A stretch of 64,000 nucleotides of DNA from Acanthochlamys bracteata (Eukaryota; Streptophyta; Magnoliopsida; Pandanales; Velloziaceae). The notes beneath the pieces are model-generated. The model was not told where the DNA came from and did not search any database. It saw only the letters and a list, made by a program, of their open reading frames with translations. Both the position numbers and the translations under genes were made by a program. Shown here one piece after another: positions 10,801 to 22,158 of the stretch; the stretch's first letter is position 1, and each line of letters starts with the position of its first letter. The DNA lies in the NCBI GenBank assembly GCA_019914995.1, contig CM034143.1, forward strand, positions 6,239,501-6,303,500, given 5' to 3'.

Positions 10801-13800
10801 TAAAACCCAGCCCCTACACTTCAATCTTATGACAAGTCTAAGAATTGCTTAGCATTAGCCTTTTGCCATAGGGATATTTATGTTCTTTCACAAAAAAAAA
10901 GAAAAAATCAAACAATGACAAAGCAATAGAGAGAAAGTGACAGTAAAGGACACCCAACTTAAGTACCTGGTATACTTGCAATCAAAGCTCAAGCTGCCAA
11001 TAAAATGCTGGCAAATGTACTGGTATAATCTCCAAGCATCATTTCCTAACATATCCTCTGTTGCTAATTTCATTGGAGTAATGGGAGGGTGATCTCCGGC
11101 ATCAGTCCCCATTCTTGGCTTACTGAAACCATCAGCTAGAAGAACATGCACATCATTGCCCCATACAGGATTACTCTTTAATGCACCAAGTGCGCTTCTG
11201 AAATCAAATGATGCAGGATATGTGGTGCTCTCTGTTCGTGGATAACTGAAATATAATTACAATAGCATAACTTAATAGATTTACTTGCATCATCAATGTA
11301 TTACTATATAGAAAGTGTTCCAACAAATTATGCAAAAGGTGAAATAGATTCTGGAAACAATAAGCCAAAAGTGGTAAGCCAGACTTTGAAGTTTAAAATT
11401 GGTAAGGATTTATGCACTCAATGAAAATGTAGCTTATGTATATCTGTATAGATAAGCTCGAAAATATACTTCAAGAAGTTGAAGTTTAAAATTTAAGTTT
11501 GAGTACATTTTTCAAGTTTCATTCTTCTTTTTATTTCCTTCTTGGACAAGCAGACACTACAATTATCTCTCATAGTTGCAAAACATCTGCCAATTGTTAT
11601 TCAGCAAAGGCATGTTCACAAGTTTTGAGCTCTTTAACTGTTGATTCTTGTTTTTTCCTGAATGTGCATCTCTTGGGTGTAGAGTGTGGGCAATGCAGGA
11701 GTTATCTTGCTTGGTCAAGTTCAAAAGACAATGGCACTGCCAGATATTCAACAACAATATGATTTCTAGCCCGGACCTATTTCCTTACATCAACTTAAAG
11801 ATGTAAATATAGCATACTTAGATTGCCTTTTGCACAACCTGATAAATCCTTGGGTGTACAGTCGTTCAGCTAATTGCATGGCGGTATGCGGTCCGAAACC
11901 CAGAGCACTTGATGCAACCTGAATGAAGAGAAACTATATGTAAGAAATCACCAGCCACACAAAAAGCCTTTATGCAAAAGGAAGCAGTTTTTATAAAGAA
12001 ATGTGACAACCTTCAATAAGTTAACTGTATTGAGACCAAATGGGCGACTTTTAGACTCTTGTTTTGATGAAACATTAGTTACTGTTAGAGTACCATCTTC
12101 AGAGACTAGTTTCTGAAACATCACAGCAATCTGCAGGATAATGAAGGCGGTCTTAACAAAACTTATAGTATTAAAACAAAACGTTAAGCACAAATACAAG
12201 AAAGAAACTTACATCAAAGTCAAATATTTTATTACGATCCCATTCCAACTTAAGCTCATATCCATCCTTAACCACATATGGGTTCAATGACCAAAACTTT
12301 TCTGGCTTAAATGTAGTAATTTGTATGTACCTTTGGACACAAAAACCCAGGGTAGGGGTTTGACATGGCCCATAGCTGAAGAAAGGAAAACAACTTGTCA
12401 AAAACCAAAAGAGATCATGCATAAAGCCACATGATAACAAGTTACATATTTAAGGGGAAACACGAATTATCAACTCCTTAGAAAAAAAGAACCATGGGAT
12501 GTGTTTTTCTTGCAAAATTCTAGCAAAATACATGGAATAACCAAAAACAGAGAAAGAAACAACAAAGGTAGAATGATCAAAGCACAATGCACTGGATGCT
12601 TCACAAACACTTAATAAGTGTATAGACACCAATCACACTCCAAAACATATCCCACAACAGAAGAGACTCCAATGGATTCTAAAAGGACATGAAATCGAAA
12701 TAAAGTATCTTTCCATGGGGAAGCAAATGGAGATGAGCTGGTCTTTTGAAAATTTTCTATAATAAGTAAATAGTAGTATATTCAACATACATAACTTCAA
12801 ATAAATGTATTATACTAACCCTAAATAATTCTGAAATTCTCTGCAGTGATGTGAACCTATCGCACAAAGAATATGCGAGTTTACAGTTTCCCATAAGAAA
12901 GCCGTATTAATGGTCTTTATTGCATTATTCAGTAAGTTATGGATTTGCTGTGCAGACAATAGCTCTAGTCTGACTAAAGTATTAATCAATACCCTTTTCA
13001 AAAGAATTAACTCATAGGATAAGCACTTACAGTAAAATGGCGCATTACGTTATAACTTATAACAAAAAAGAAGTTTAGGACCAGTAAGGCTTGTGGAAGA
13101 AGAAAACTTACGAAATAACTCGGGAATCAAGATTGCCATATTTCCCTTGAAAATATCGTGTTTGAAACCGAGTAAAAGCTACACCAACTTTCAAATCGAT
13201 CTCTTGTCGTGCATCAACTGCTAAAGCCTCATCTTTATTGGGTTCAACGAGATTGTTCATTGCCTTTATTATATCTTTCTCAGTGACTGATGAGAACCGA
13301 GCACGGTAAATTCTTCTTGCAGGCGCCATCTCCTTGAATCCAGAGCACTCAATAACTAGAAAGATAGATGAATGGTATGTAGAAGCTTTCTTTCGTAGAA
13401 GCATAGAGATGTCAAGCCATATAAAAAATTACTTTGAGGAACTAATTATACTACAAAGTTTAATGTTTTATATGGTTCAAAATAGAGATTTCATCATAAC
13501 ATGTTAATACCAAGCCCACATCATATGATTACAACTTCACTAAAAGGCCTTTAATTGCATGCTTTATAGGTTTACAATAGAATTGCTAGCTGAGTTCAAA
13601 TGCGTAAACAATGTATAACAACAATACACCAACAATTGGGATGGGGATCGCAATTAGCAATCATGTTTCAATAAGATAGATAAACATTATTTTCCATGAT
13701 CTATTACTAACAGAATTGGATGGAGATAAACCTCCGTACCTTCAAAGCAAATGTTTTCACCCTCTCGATCACAGTCCAACCACAAAACCAAGTACCCACA

Positions 13801-15361
13801 GCCTTTAGCTTCTTGGTGTAGGTGCCTACGAATGTGAGCCTTCACAAGGAAAATAAATTGTCAGTGCACAATAGCAAAGGAAGATGAGATATAGAGAGCT
13901 GCATTTGATAATAATATAATTGAATTGATCTATGTAATATTGACACTGACTTCACAGCAAAAGTAATAGATTACATGCTTCTAAATGATTCTTACAGCTT
14001 ACAGAAGAAAACATGCATTGTCTGAGAGTTTAAGCTTGAAGTAATTAGTATAAACAAATAAAATATTAATCTACACTCAAACTTGTTTATGCATCAATTT
14101 GCTTATTTCCCAGTCATCGGATAAATTTATTACACAAAGTCTTTGAGTGGCAGTACCTTTGGGTTTGATTCAATCTTTACAGTTGGAGCGTCAAATAGAG
14201 TAAGAGGGTCCGTTACTTCCCAATTCTGGTATGTCTGTGGAAAATCAATACTGTAAAGGTCATCAGAAACATGTTGTTATCAGAAGGTATTGCTTAACTA
14301 TCTATCTAAGCACTTTTAGCATGTAATCCGAAAGAAAAGTATGACGACATGAATGTTATCAGCTGCTCAACACTGGAAGAATCCTTTTATGTATGTGCCA
14401 AATCAATTGAGGATAAAGGGAAGCTGACAATTAACTTTAAGATAATTGCAAAATAGGTAACCATCATTTTCAGCAACCTAAAAAATGACTGTTGAAACTG
14501 GATGAATTACAATAACTCTTCAAATGAATGTATGGAAGTATGTTAAATCAAAAAAGTCAAAGGTGAGAACAAAAGCACAATTTCAAAACCAAAAAGAGAC
14601 AGGAGAAACCTGAAAACATGTCCTATGACGGATGTTACTCTGTAAGATACATGGAATCCCTGAAACATTCCCTCGAATTCATGAACATCAGTGCTTCCTC
14701 TCCTTGTTGTCATCTGGTTTTAATAGTGGAAATGTGTAAGTGCCAAGACAACAAATAGTAAAGTAAACGGAGCCAGAACTTACAGAATTGTCACCAAGAA
14801 TAAAAATTAGTAGAGAAAATTCAGCAGATTAGATGGGAATCGAGGCAACAAAAAGAACTAAAAGCAGCACAGCAGCATGTAAGATGTCAACTTTTTCGAA
14901 ATAGAAGCAGATTGCATTCCAAATACATCAACTTTTTGCATGTTCGAGAAAAATTTCAGGAAAGAAGCAGCACCTCAATCAACCATTACAAACTCCGATT
15001 GTCAACTCATAAAGGCTACATCTTTTCAAACAACCAAATGAATCAGGCACTTTCAACTCAGAGCAGTACTGTGGCTCGTAAATGTGAAAACTTTTCAACT
15101 ACCTTAGCTAAACCATGATCAAATTTCGTATATATCTGTCCGTTTCTAGAATAACAAGTAGATATCTATGAGTATTAGTTAATCCTTACTCGACCACCGG
15201 AGAGTACTGATGCAATCGATAGGGCTATGCTCGGCTTCTCAGCTACCTAAGATCGAGGAAACAACAAAATTAGGTAGAGATTTAGAGAGAGAGAAAGAGA
15301 GATTAGGTTTTGAAGAACACAGATTGTCGTTGTTGCTAACCATTAGAACTCTAGGCGCCAT
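7832..15361 (-). CDS. TOP3A: DNA topoisomerase 3-alpha
   Basis: Fifteen exons joined in phase, 866 aa: 15361-15341, 15246-15190, 14713-14610, 14250-14157, 13839-13740, 13355-13112, 12375-12213, 12130-12011, 11918-11839, 11245-10967, 10505-10337, 9862-9734, 9593-9381, 8960-8781, 8479-7832. The N-terminal Toprim region has MVAEKPSIA (Glu10) and DCDREGE (114-120). [12 protein letters not shown] lies near 207-218. The predicted catalytic Tyr is about residue 329 in SYPRTES, its serine codon split across exons 9 and 10. Domain IV and several Cys-rich zinc-ribbon segments follow (CGKC near 616, [20 protein letters not shown]), then a GRG-rich tail ending SFRDF. Type IA topoisomerases pass single strands; with RecQ helicase and RMI1 this enzyme dissolves double Holliday junctions in the nucleus. 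Length and domain order fit plant TOP3A. Confidence 0.95.
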
Positions 15362-16632
15362 GATTTCTCCACAAAGTGAGAGAACGAAGAAGAAGAAAGA
15401 GAGTAACGTGCTTGAAAAATTACTGTTCTGAAGTTTTTGGTTTTTAGAATTAAGTTTCAACTTTTACAAGGAAATAAATGGAAATTTCTTTGAAACATAT
15501 ATTTTAAAAAAGATTTTAACTTCCAACTCTTCCGAACTTCTCTATTATTTTTAAACCCAACTCTAATTTTATTAAAATTTTACTTTAAATTTCAAGTAAT
15601 TTTTATGAATTTAAAAAGATTATCTATAATTCTGCATCCTTATTAGAAAATGTGATCAAATATAAACTCAACAACAACAAGAGTAGCACTAGAAAATTTT
15701 GATCTAAAATTCTTTTATGATGGATCATAATGACTTAAACAGATCAATATAACCTGCCTTAATCGAATTAAAGTACTTGGTTGTCCCTCTTTCTTTCATT
15801 ATTATTTTGATAAATAATTAAAAGAAAGGGATGAAGGTAAATATGGATTTGCATCAACGCGCAAATTTGCGAAACCATAAACAAAAGGATTCAAATCCAT
15901 CGACTCGCGAACCTGCTCTTAAGGACCTACAACCAAGACAATATTTATGAAAAGCATCTTCAAAATATACAAAATTTCCCTATATGGTTGGATTCACATT
16001 AAGACTCACTTTAAAGCATATTTCAAATATTCATAATTTTATTTTTTTATTAAATTTTAAATTTGGGACACTTTATATATTTCAATTACATAAAAAAATT
16101 TAAAATTTTATTTTACATGCGAAATTCTAGTTCAAAATTTTTTTATTTACACACTTCTCAATATAATTATATTTTTTAATTTTAAATATATTTTTAAAAA
16201 CTATTAAAATACAAATAGTAAATTCTATTTTTATTTTATTTTTAAAAAAACTTTATTTTCTTTTTTTTTATTTTAACGAAATTTAATTACAGATATTTGA
16301 ACACGTTATTATAGTCTCCACATGCATTGCAACTGCTGCTAGATTAAGAACAGCATGATTGATCAGGTGATGCAGATACTCATTTGATCACTATTTGCAT
16401 GATGTAGGCTTGAAAAAATTTTTTTTTTTAGAATAACTACTGTGCCGCTATGGTAAACTAACATCAACAGAGCAAAGCTCGAGAACATCGACATATACAG
16501 TAATCAAAAAATAAAAAGCGGATAGCAGGAGTTCTACAACTAAAAAACCTGTGATACACTAGAGATCGTTTACTGCTTTGATATACTGAGAGCGTCCAGT
16601 TTTCATAAACCAAGATAAAACTGCTAACAAAA
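15362..16632. other. Intergenic, AT-rich, with one MITE-like element
   Basis: Lies between the TOP3A start and the 3' end of the RGG protein gene. It holds the TOP3A promoter and leader, AT-rich sequence, and the family C element at 16017-16305. Bases from about 16440 to 16632 are probably 3' UTR of the RGG gene. No further gene is seen. Confidence 0.55.
16017..16305 (-). mobile_element. MITE-like element, family C copy 1
   Basis: About 289 bp, non-coding. It begins ATATTTCAAAT and ends ATTTGAACACG, which are imperfect inverted ends. It aligns in order with the copy at 58997-59292 (shared AATTCTAGTTCAAAA-like, TTTATTTACACACT, AATACAAATA and ATTTTMACGAAATTAATTA segments) and, inverted, with 34910-35184 and 36645-36932. 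Confidence 0.6.
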
Positions 16633-19606
16633 TTAAGCCTTAGCAATCTGTCTCAGTCCAGGGAAATGGTTGAGATCGTCCATTTTTGGGACATATGAAC
16701 CACGAACACGGCGATTATATCCATCAACAGTCTGTCCGTGGTAACACTGTCCTCTTCGGTTGCGTCTGTATGCTGCAGCGTTGAAGAACTCTGCTGTGCT
16801 CACATGCTGCAATTAAGCATATGTTATAAAAGGTAAAGACAAGTTTGGAGCATTAAATGCAAAACATAGTCCAACTTAACAAAGAGCATTGTGTGTACAC
16901 ACGAGCAACCGAGATAAGAAAAAAACATAATTTCATTGATTAGAAAGATGGCACTTTTAAAAGACTAAACGGAGTCTTGTTTCAAAATAAAACTAGCAGA
17001 TTGTTCAAGTCTTAAAAGCACTTCCTTGAAGTTGAAGGAAATGGAACAATATATGATGGACAATAATAGAAGTACCTTAAGAACTTTCTCTTCCTTCTCA
17101 AGGCTATCCTTCTTCTTAAGCTTATCTTTCTCCATTTTCTGTTTGGCAAGAGAAAAAGTGAGTGCCACATATAGATCCAACTTTTGAAGTACAAGAGCAT
17201 CACACATAAACTACTGCTCTCACCAGTTGGACAAAAACTTCATCTCCCCTCTTTTTGTCCACAAGTTGCATCCTCTCAAATTCTTTGTCAATGACCACCT
17301 TTCTCCCCTCAGTTCGCATAGCTTCCACTACTTTCCTTTTCTCTTGGAGTAGCTTCTCATATTGAGCTAAAGTCATTTTCTGATGAAAGCAAATATCAAA
17401 CAAGGGAAATTAACACAATCCACAGACATTAAAATTAACCATTCTGAATGACTAAAACTCTAAATTAATAATTTAGGAGCCTAACCACTTGCTTCAAGTA
17501 CTAATTAGTTTGGAAAAGAAAAGGGTGCACAATAACCTTTGCTTCTTCCTCTGCTTCCAGCTCATCTTTGGTTTTCTGACTATCAGCATTTGCATTTTCA
17601 ACTTCTGCACCCGCAGACTCAGTAGATATGGCAATGTCCCTAGCAAAAACAAGGAAATACTTCAAACAACAACTCCTCATATGTTCAAACAAGTATCTTG
17701 AAATACACAACAGATGACAGAATTCAACAGTATAAATACGCAAAACAATTCGGTCAATAATTTTTATTACTGTCCTAATAGAAAAGGAGCTAGAATCACC
17801 GAATGCAATGAAAAGCCCCTTGCATGCAACTTGAATCTTATAACATAGAATAATATTTGGCTTCAAATGTCACCAACAAAGCAGAAAACACTGCAACTTC
17901 TCTATGAGAGAAAAATAAGCTGAAACGGTTGCACATGCAGAAAACATAATAAAAATATATAACAACCATTGACCCAAAAATCTATTTAAACAATATATGA
18001 AAGGAAAGCATGGCAAGAAGTCAAATTCTTGGATTCAACTAATTAATCAATACACAACAGATATGATGCATACTAACAAAGCTGACTAAGAAACGAACAT
18101 TTGCAGAGGCAATGTTATGAAGAGGTTCCTAAGTGATGAACATGCTTTCAACTTATCAACAGAACAAGTTGATATCTCCTAGAAAGATAGAGTTCCTCAA
18201 TTAAAAAAAATAGTAAAACGCTGAAATAACTTAAAATTAAATACAGCTTACCCTCCGGAACCAGTATCTCCAATTGCAACAATCACAGCCTGCACTTTTG
18301 GAGCACCATCTTCCTTGACCTTAACAGCCTCATCAGTCTCTTTCAAAGCTGGTTCACCATTGCGATGAGCGTGTCTGTGAGCCCCTGCATTGCCATTTTC
18401 CTTTGGCAATGTATAGTATACCCTGTATGGAACCCCTCCTTTCCTATCATTATTCCCATCAAAACGTCTTCTCCCCTGAATTCCATATTTTTGAAGCTCC
18501 CCATTAAAGACCTTATCATCTATTTCAGAATTTTTGTTCTCATCACCAAACTCCCCATTCCTGTTCTCAGAACCGGACATATCGTTTGCACGATAGCCAT
18601 TGTTCTTGATTTGCAGTTCACTACCATCTGCATAACCACCAACATGTGCCTGGTTCGCAGCATTATTAAAATAGCTTTCATTACCAAAAACACGCTCCTC
18701 ATAGTGACCTCTGCCCCTACCACGACCCCTTCCATGGCCATGCCCTCTTCCACCATGCACAGAAGAGCCCCAATCCTTACTACTAGAATAACCATATTGC
18801 CCTTCACCCGACTTACCATTACTTCCACGGAATGCACGCCCTCCCTTGCCTACCACCTGACTGTTGCCACCTCTTCCTCTGCCCCTTTCTGTTTTCCCTA
18901 CAAATAAGGCAATCAAACAAGTTGCAGATTCATTTTGCTATTCAATTACAGAAACCAAGTATACAGGAAAAATACTGCAGCGCACAACATAAAAACACAA
19001 TTAGTTGTCATGGAGAGCAAATAGACTAACCAGCAAAAGACAACAGAAAGAAGAAAGGGCAAATAGCATCATGGTAAATTGTTTACTCGTATCTATATCT
19101 CAGAAAAAAAAATCTTTATCAACCAACTACCTTAAATTTTAGATTGACTCTCAGTATATGCAATAAGAAAATTCAGGAAGATTGGTTCACTTTACATGAA
19201 TCTCAAAGAATCAACACCCAATCAAATGAAACCAGCCAAATCAGTACATGAAAAATAGTGATACTTAAAAACAGATCAAGATAAACAAAGTAATCAATAA
19301 CAACGATGGCGAGTACAGACAGATATAAACTAACGGATGATTACCAGACCAACCATAAGCATTCCTACTATAGATCTACATGAGAAATATTAACACATAC
19401 AGAAAACCAATCCACACAAATTAATACTTCGCTAAAGTTCAAACAAACAGATTGAACATTATCTATCAACAGTAAAGCGAGATCTCACTTGTTTTACCTT
19501 GATCAGCAATAGGGGCGATAGCAGAGTTCTTAACATCAGCAGCGGCCTTGAAGGCTTCCGCACGAGAGATGAGAGCTGACAGATCAGGCGCCGCCGTCAT
19601 CATCAT
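16633..19606 (-). CDS. SERBP1/HABP4-type RGG RNA-binding protein
   Basis: Six exons in phase, 416 aa: 19606-19498, 18897-18252, 17639-17537, 17379-17224, 17138-17076, 16806-16633. The N-terminus (MMMTAAPDLSALISRAEAFK) is followed by Gly/Arg-rich tracts ([21 protein letters not shown]), a Lys/Glu-rich region, then a helical block, MTLAQYEKLLQEKRK through DKEFERMQ to KMEKDKLKKKDSLEKEEK. This block resembles the hyaluronan/mRNA-binding (HABP4_PAI-RBP1) domain of plant RGG proteins. Such proteins bind RNA and ribosomes and may shuttle between nucleus and cytoplasm. The Arabidopsis RGGA-C proteins start differently (MATLNPFDLL-like), so this is a distinct member. The tail, with FFNAAAYRRNRRGQ, is unusual. 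Of three tandem ATGs, the first is used. Confidence 0.8.
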
Positions 19607-20378
19607 CACCAAGGAGAGGGAAGATGTTGTCCTGCGTCACCATTTCCTGCGATGAACTCGAGACCCCAACCCCAGAAACAACACAGAGGAATGTATTTTG
19701 GATCGGGTAACGAAAACCCTATCCCTAAAATCAAAGGACAGCCATGGCCAGGATCGGCTACGAAGGATTTCAGTATTCGTTTATGAGAAACCACCGCGCC
19801 GTGGGAGTGAAGAAAGCGCGATGGTTTAGAGAAAACTTGGGCATATATATAGTAGAAAAACCGCACGTGCGATGCGGCCAATTCGGAACGAAAGTGTTTA
19901 TAAAATAAAATTTTTTTAAAATAAAAAATATTTTTATTTTTAAAAAAATAAATTATATATATTTACTTAAAAAAAAATAATACCGTCTTGGCTTCTGAGC
20001 CATGACCGGAACTGTCCAAACTCTGTTTCGTCTTTTGTTGTTGCTGTTGTTGGTGATGTTGTTATTGTTGTTTGTTCTTCTTCTATGAACTAACTAGTTG
20101 TTTTGTTAAGCTCGAGTATTTGCTGTTTTAAAAATAGATTTCAGCTACGTGCTACTGATTATTGAAGAAGACCATACACAATATATGATAAAGTAAAGAA
20201 TTAACACTTAGACAAATTGCATGCCTCTTGAGAACTAACTCAACAAGGTTAACAAATATATAATTCTGCAAAACTTAAACTCAACAAGCTGCCAAGCATA
20301 CATTTGCCGCTAGAGATTATTACTATTTTACAAGCTGGATCGATTGAAATATATCAATCACCAACAGAAACCTCAGGA
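19607..20378. other. Promoter of the RGG gene and 3' flank of the cystatin gene
   Basis: Minus-strand CTATATATATGC at 19842-19851 is a likely TATA box for the RGG gene, leaving about 240 bases to its ATG. An AT-rich block (19893-19975) and a GTT/TTG-rich microsatellite-like run (20035-20085) follow. The rest is probably cystatin 3' UTR. No other gene is seen. Confidence 0.5.
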
Positions 20379-20834
20379 TCAGTAGTCGTGAGAAGGAGCG
20401 AAGGAGAGAAGTTGCTTCGATCTCATCCATGGCTTCACTACAACAACTGCATCAAAACTCTTGTTGATCTTCTCATTATCGAGAGCAACATCTATCTTCA
20501 AGTAATACTTCAATCCGGAAACAACCTGTCTTTGCGCTCTCACCACTTCTCGGAACACCAACATCGACTGATATCTATTGCCCTCGCTGATCAGCTGAGT
20601 TCTCCGGTTATACTCTTCGACGGAGAACTTCCCCAGCTTCTGCACTACGGTATCAGACTCCACGTTCCTTATTTCTGTTTTTCTTCCGACAAACTTCCCC
20701 GCCCTGCTACCGTGATCACTCGGCAGCTCTAGAATATTATTATTATTGTAATCTACAGCATGGCAATAAGCAGTGTTAAGAAGGCAAGCTAGTAGAGCAA
20801 AGGAAAGATCAAAGAAGAAAGAAAACGTTGCCAT
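20379..20834 (-). CDS. Phytocystatin (secreted cysteine protease inhibitor)
   Basis: A single exon of 151 aa. Residues 1-25 form a signal peptide (MATFSFFFDLSFALLACLL...). The cystatin fold follows: an N-terminal Gly (G50 in FVGRKTEIRNV), the plant cystatin helix motif as LGKFSVEEYN (67-76), the first binding loop QVVSG (103-107, the QxVxG motif) and the second loop PW (135-136). Cystatins block papain-like C1A proteases; with a signal peptide it should act in the apoplast or endomembrane system, in defence or in control of endogenous proteases. Size and lack of a C-terminal legumain-inhibitory extension match the short group. A TATA box lies 54 bases upstream of the ATG. Confidence 0.93.
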   Translation of the reverse strand: MATFSFFFDLSFALLACLLNTAYCHAVDYNNNNILELPSDHGSRAGKFVGRKTEIRNVESDTVVQKLGKFSVEEYNRRTQLISEGNRYQSMLVFREVVRAQRQVVSGLKYYLKIDVALDNEKINKSFDAVVVVKPWMRSKQLLSFAPSHDY

Positions 20835-20887
20835 GTTTGATGATCTTTGTGAATGAATTGAGTGTTTTTGTCAGTGTAGTGTAGGTG

Positions 20888-20897
20888 CTATATATAG
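20888..20897 (-). promoter_or_regulatory. TATA box of the cystatin gene
   Basis: CTATATATAG (palindromic) sits 54 bases upstream of the ATG at 20834, which predicts transcription start near 20860 and a very short leader. Confidence 0.65.
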
Positions 20898-22158
20898 ATG
20901 ATGGAAGGTTTAGTAGATCGAGGTGTGTGGGGGTGAAGTAGAAGATAGAGATAACGCAAACGGTGTGCCGCGTAGTTCCATTTTGCGGTGGAATCTTTGC
21001 ATGCATGCAGAGGGGCGGCGGCGCTGCGGTGGCGCGCCACATATGGGTTACGTGGGCTTCTCTTTGCGTTGCATCTAAGTATCTATTCTCGGTGATGATA
21101 AGGTATGGGTTTGAAGAGAATGTCACACAGGTTTTTGTTTCAATTATTTCAAGAGCAGAAGCTCATATTTTTCTGTCTCTATTAAAATATAATAAAATTA
21201 CTATAGTAATAAATTTCGTTATAATCTAAGTTTTTTATTTTTAATTAATATTAAAGCCAAAAATATGATATAATTGTTTTTTCACCAGCTTAAGTTTTTT
21301 ATCAAATAAATGTCAACGGTTTCATTTAATATTCCATTTTCTGTATCTTACTAAATTGTATACAATTATAATTTAGCGTATACTAGATCACTATAAAGCG
21401 GATTATAAATTTATTCAAACAAATAAGTGAGATGCTGATAAAATATAGTATGTTTTTTTCACATTAAAATTTCAACACTGAGTGGCCTTTTACTGCAAAA
21501 TAAAACTTAATATTTACAATAACACCCCTCTTGTTATGAAATTCAATTTCACTCACCTTTTAATGGTTAACGGATCATGTTTAAATGGATCTGTGTCTTA
21601 GGACCCGTTTACAATTCTTCGAGTCCCGTCTGTCTCGCTCTCTCTCCGTCTCTGTCACTCCTCCGCTCGCCGCGTTGCTTCTCCGCCTCTCCACCACCAA
21701 CATTGGTCTTCCCGGGTAGTTCTGGTTCTAGAATATTCTAGAAGGCTTATGTATTTCTTCCAACTCCGTCGAGTTTCTAGAATCTCCTAGAAGGTTTATG
21801 TTCTTCTGCGAGTTCAAGAAAATTTTATCGAGGAAAAGGTTTACCTTAGTTCATACTCTTCTACGTGCTCTAACTCACTGATTCGCTCAAAAAATCTGTT
21901 TTTTAAAAGTTGGGACTGGTTAGGTTTTAATGAGTTTTTGTATTGGAGAGTTTTTCTGAGTGTAGAATTTTATTAAGCATCTTAACCAAAAAACGAGTAA
22001 TTTTATGTATGTGATTGTTCCCTCTTGATCACAATGTAAAAAAAAAACTATGTTTTGAGCTGCTAAGTTACTTCAGCTTGGTGGATTGCGTTTTTCGTTA
22101 TAATGCCATTTCTCCATTTGTTTTTAACTCTCTGAAGCACTGAGCCAATTTGTAGGTC
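20898..22158. other. Intergenic promoter region between the cystatin gene and HOS1
   Basis: A local GC-rich patch occurs at 21010-21045. Pyrimidine-rich CTCTCTC sequence at 21625-21700 looks like the HOS1 leader. A heat-shock-element-like pair lies at 21726-21792. A TTTGTAG acceptor just before the ATG (22149-22155) suggests an intron in the HOS1 5' UTR. No other coding sequence is supported. Confidence 0.45.
21726..21792 (+). promoter_or_regulatory. Heat-shock-element-like duplicated block upstream of HOS1
   Basis: 21726-21743 reads TTCTAGAATATTCTAGAA, four perfect alternating TTC/GAA pentamer units. A second copy at 21775-21792 reads TTCTAGAATCTCCTAGAA, with one unit off consensus. The surrounding sequence (AAGGYTTATGT after each) is also duplicated, so this is a direct duplication of about 49 bp. 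HSF trimers recognise this pattern. It may lie in the leader or first intron rather than the promoter, because the start site is unknown. Confidence 0.6.

Noticed and set aside
12213..12375. [12 protein letters not shown] considered as the TOP3A catalytic tyrosine motif
   Set aside because: In type IA enzymes the nucleophilic Tyr is in the SYPRT motif, here encoded at the start of the exon beginning at 11245; the GPCQTPTL segment is a separate conserved motif.
12810..13001. 63-aa minus-strand ORF inside the TOP3A gene
   Set aside because: Lies wholly in the intron 12376-13111; the exons either side join in phase across it at the SYGPCQ motif.
18365..18907. 180-aa plus-strand ORF
   Set aside because: Antisense shadow of the RGG exon; codons are repetitive Ile/Thr/Pro and there is no domain.
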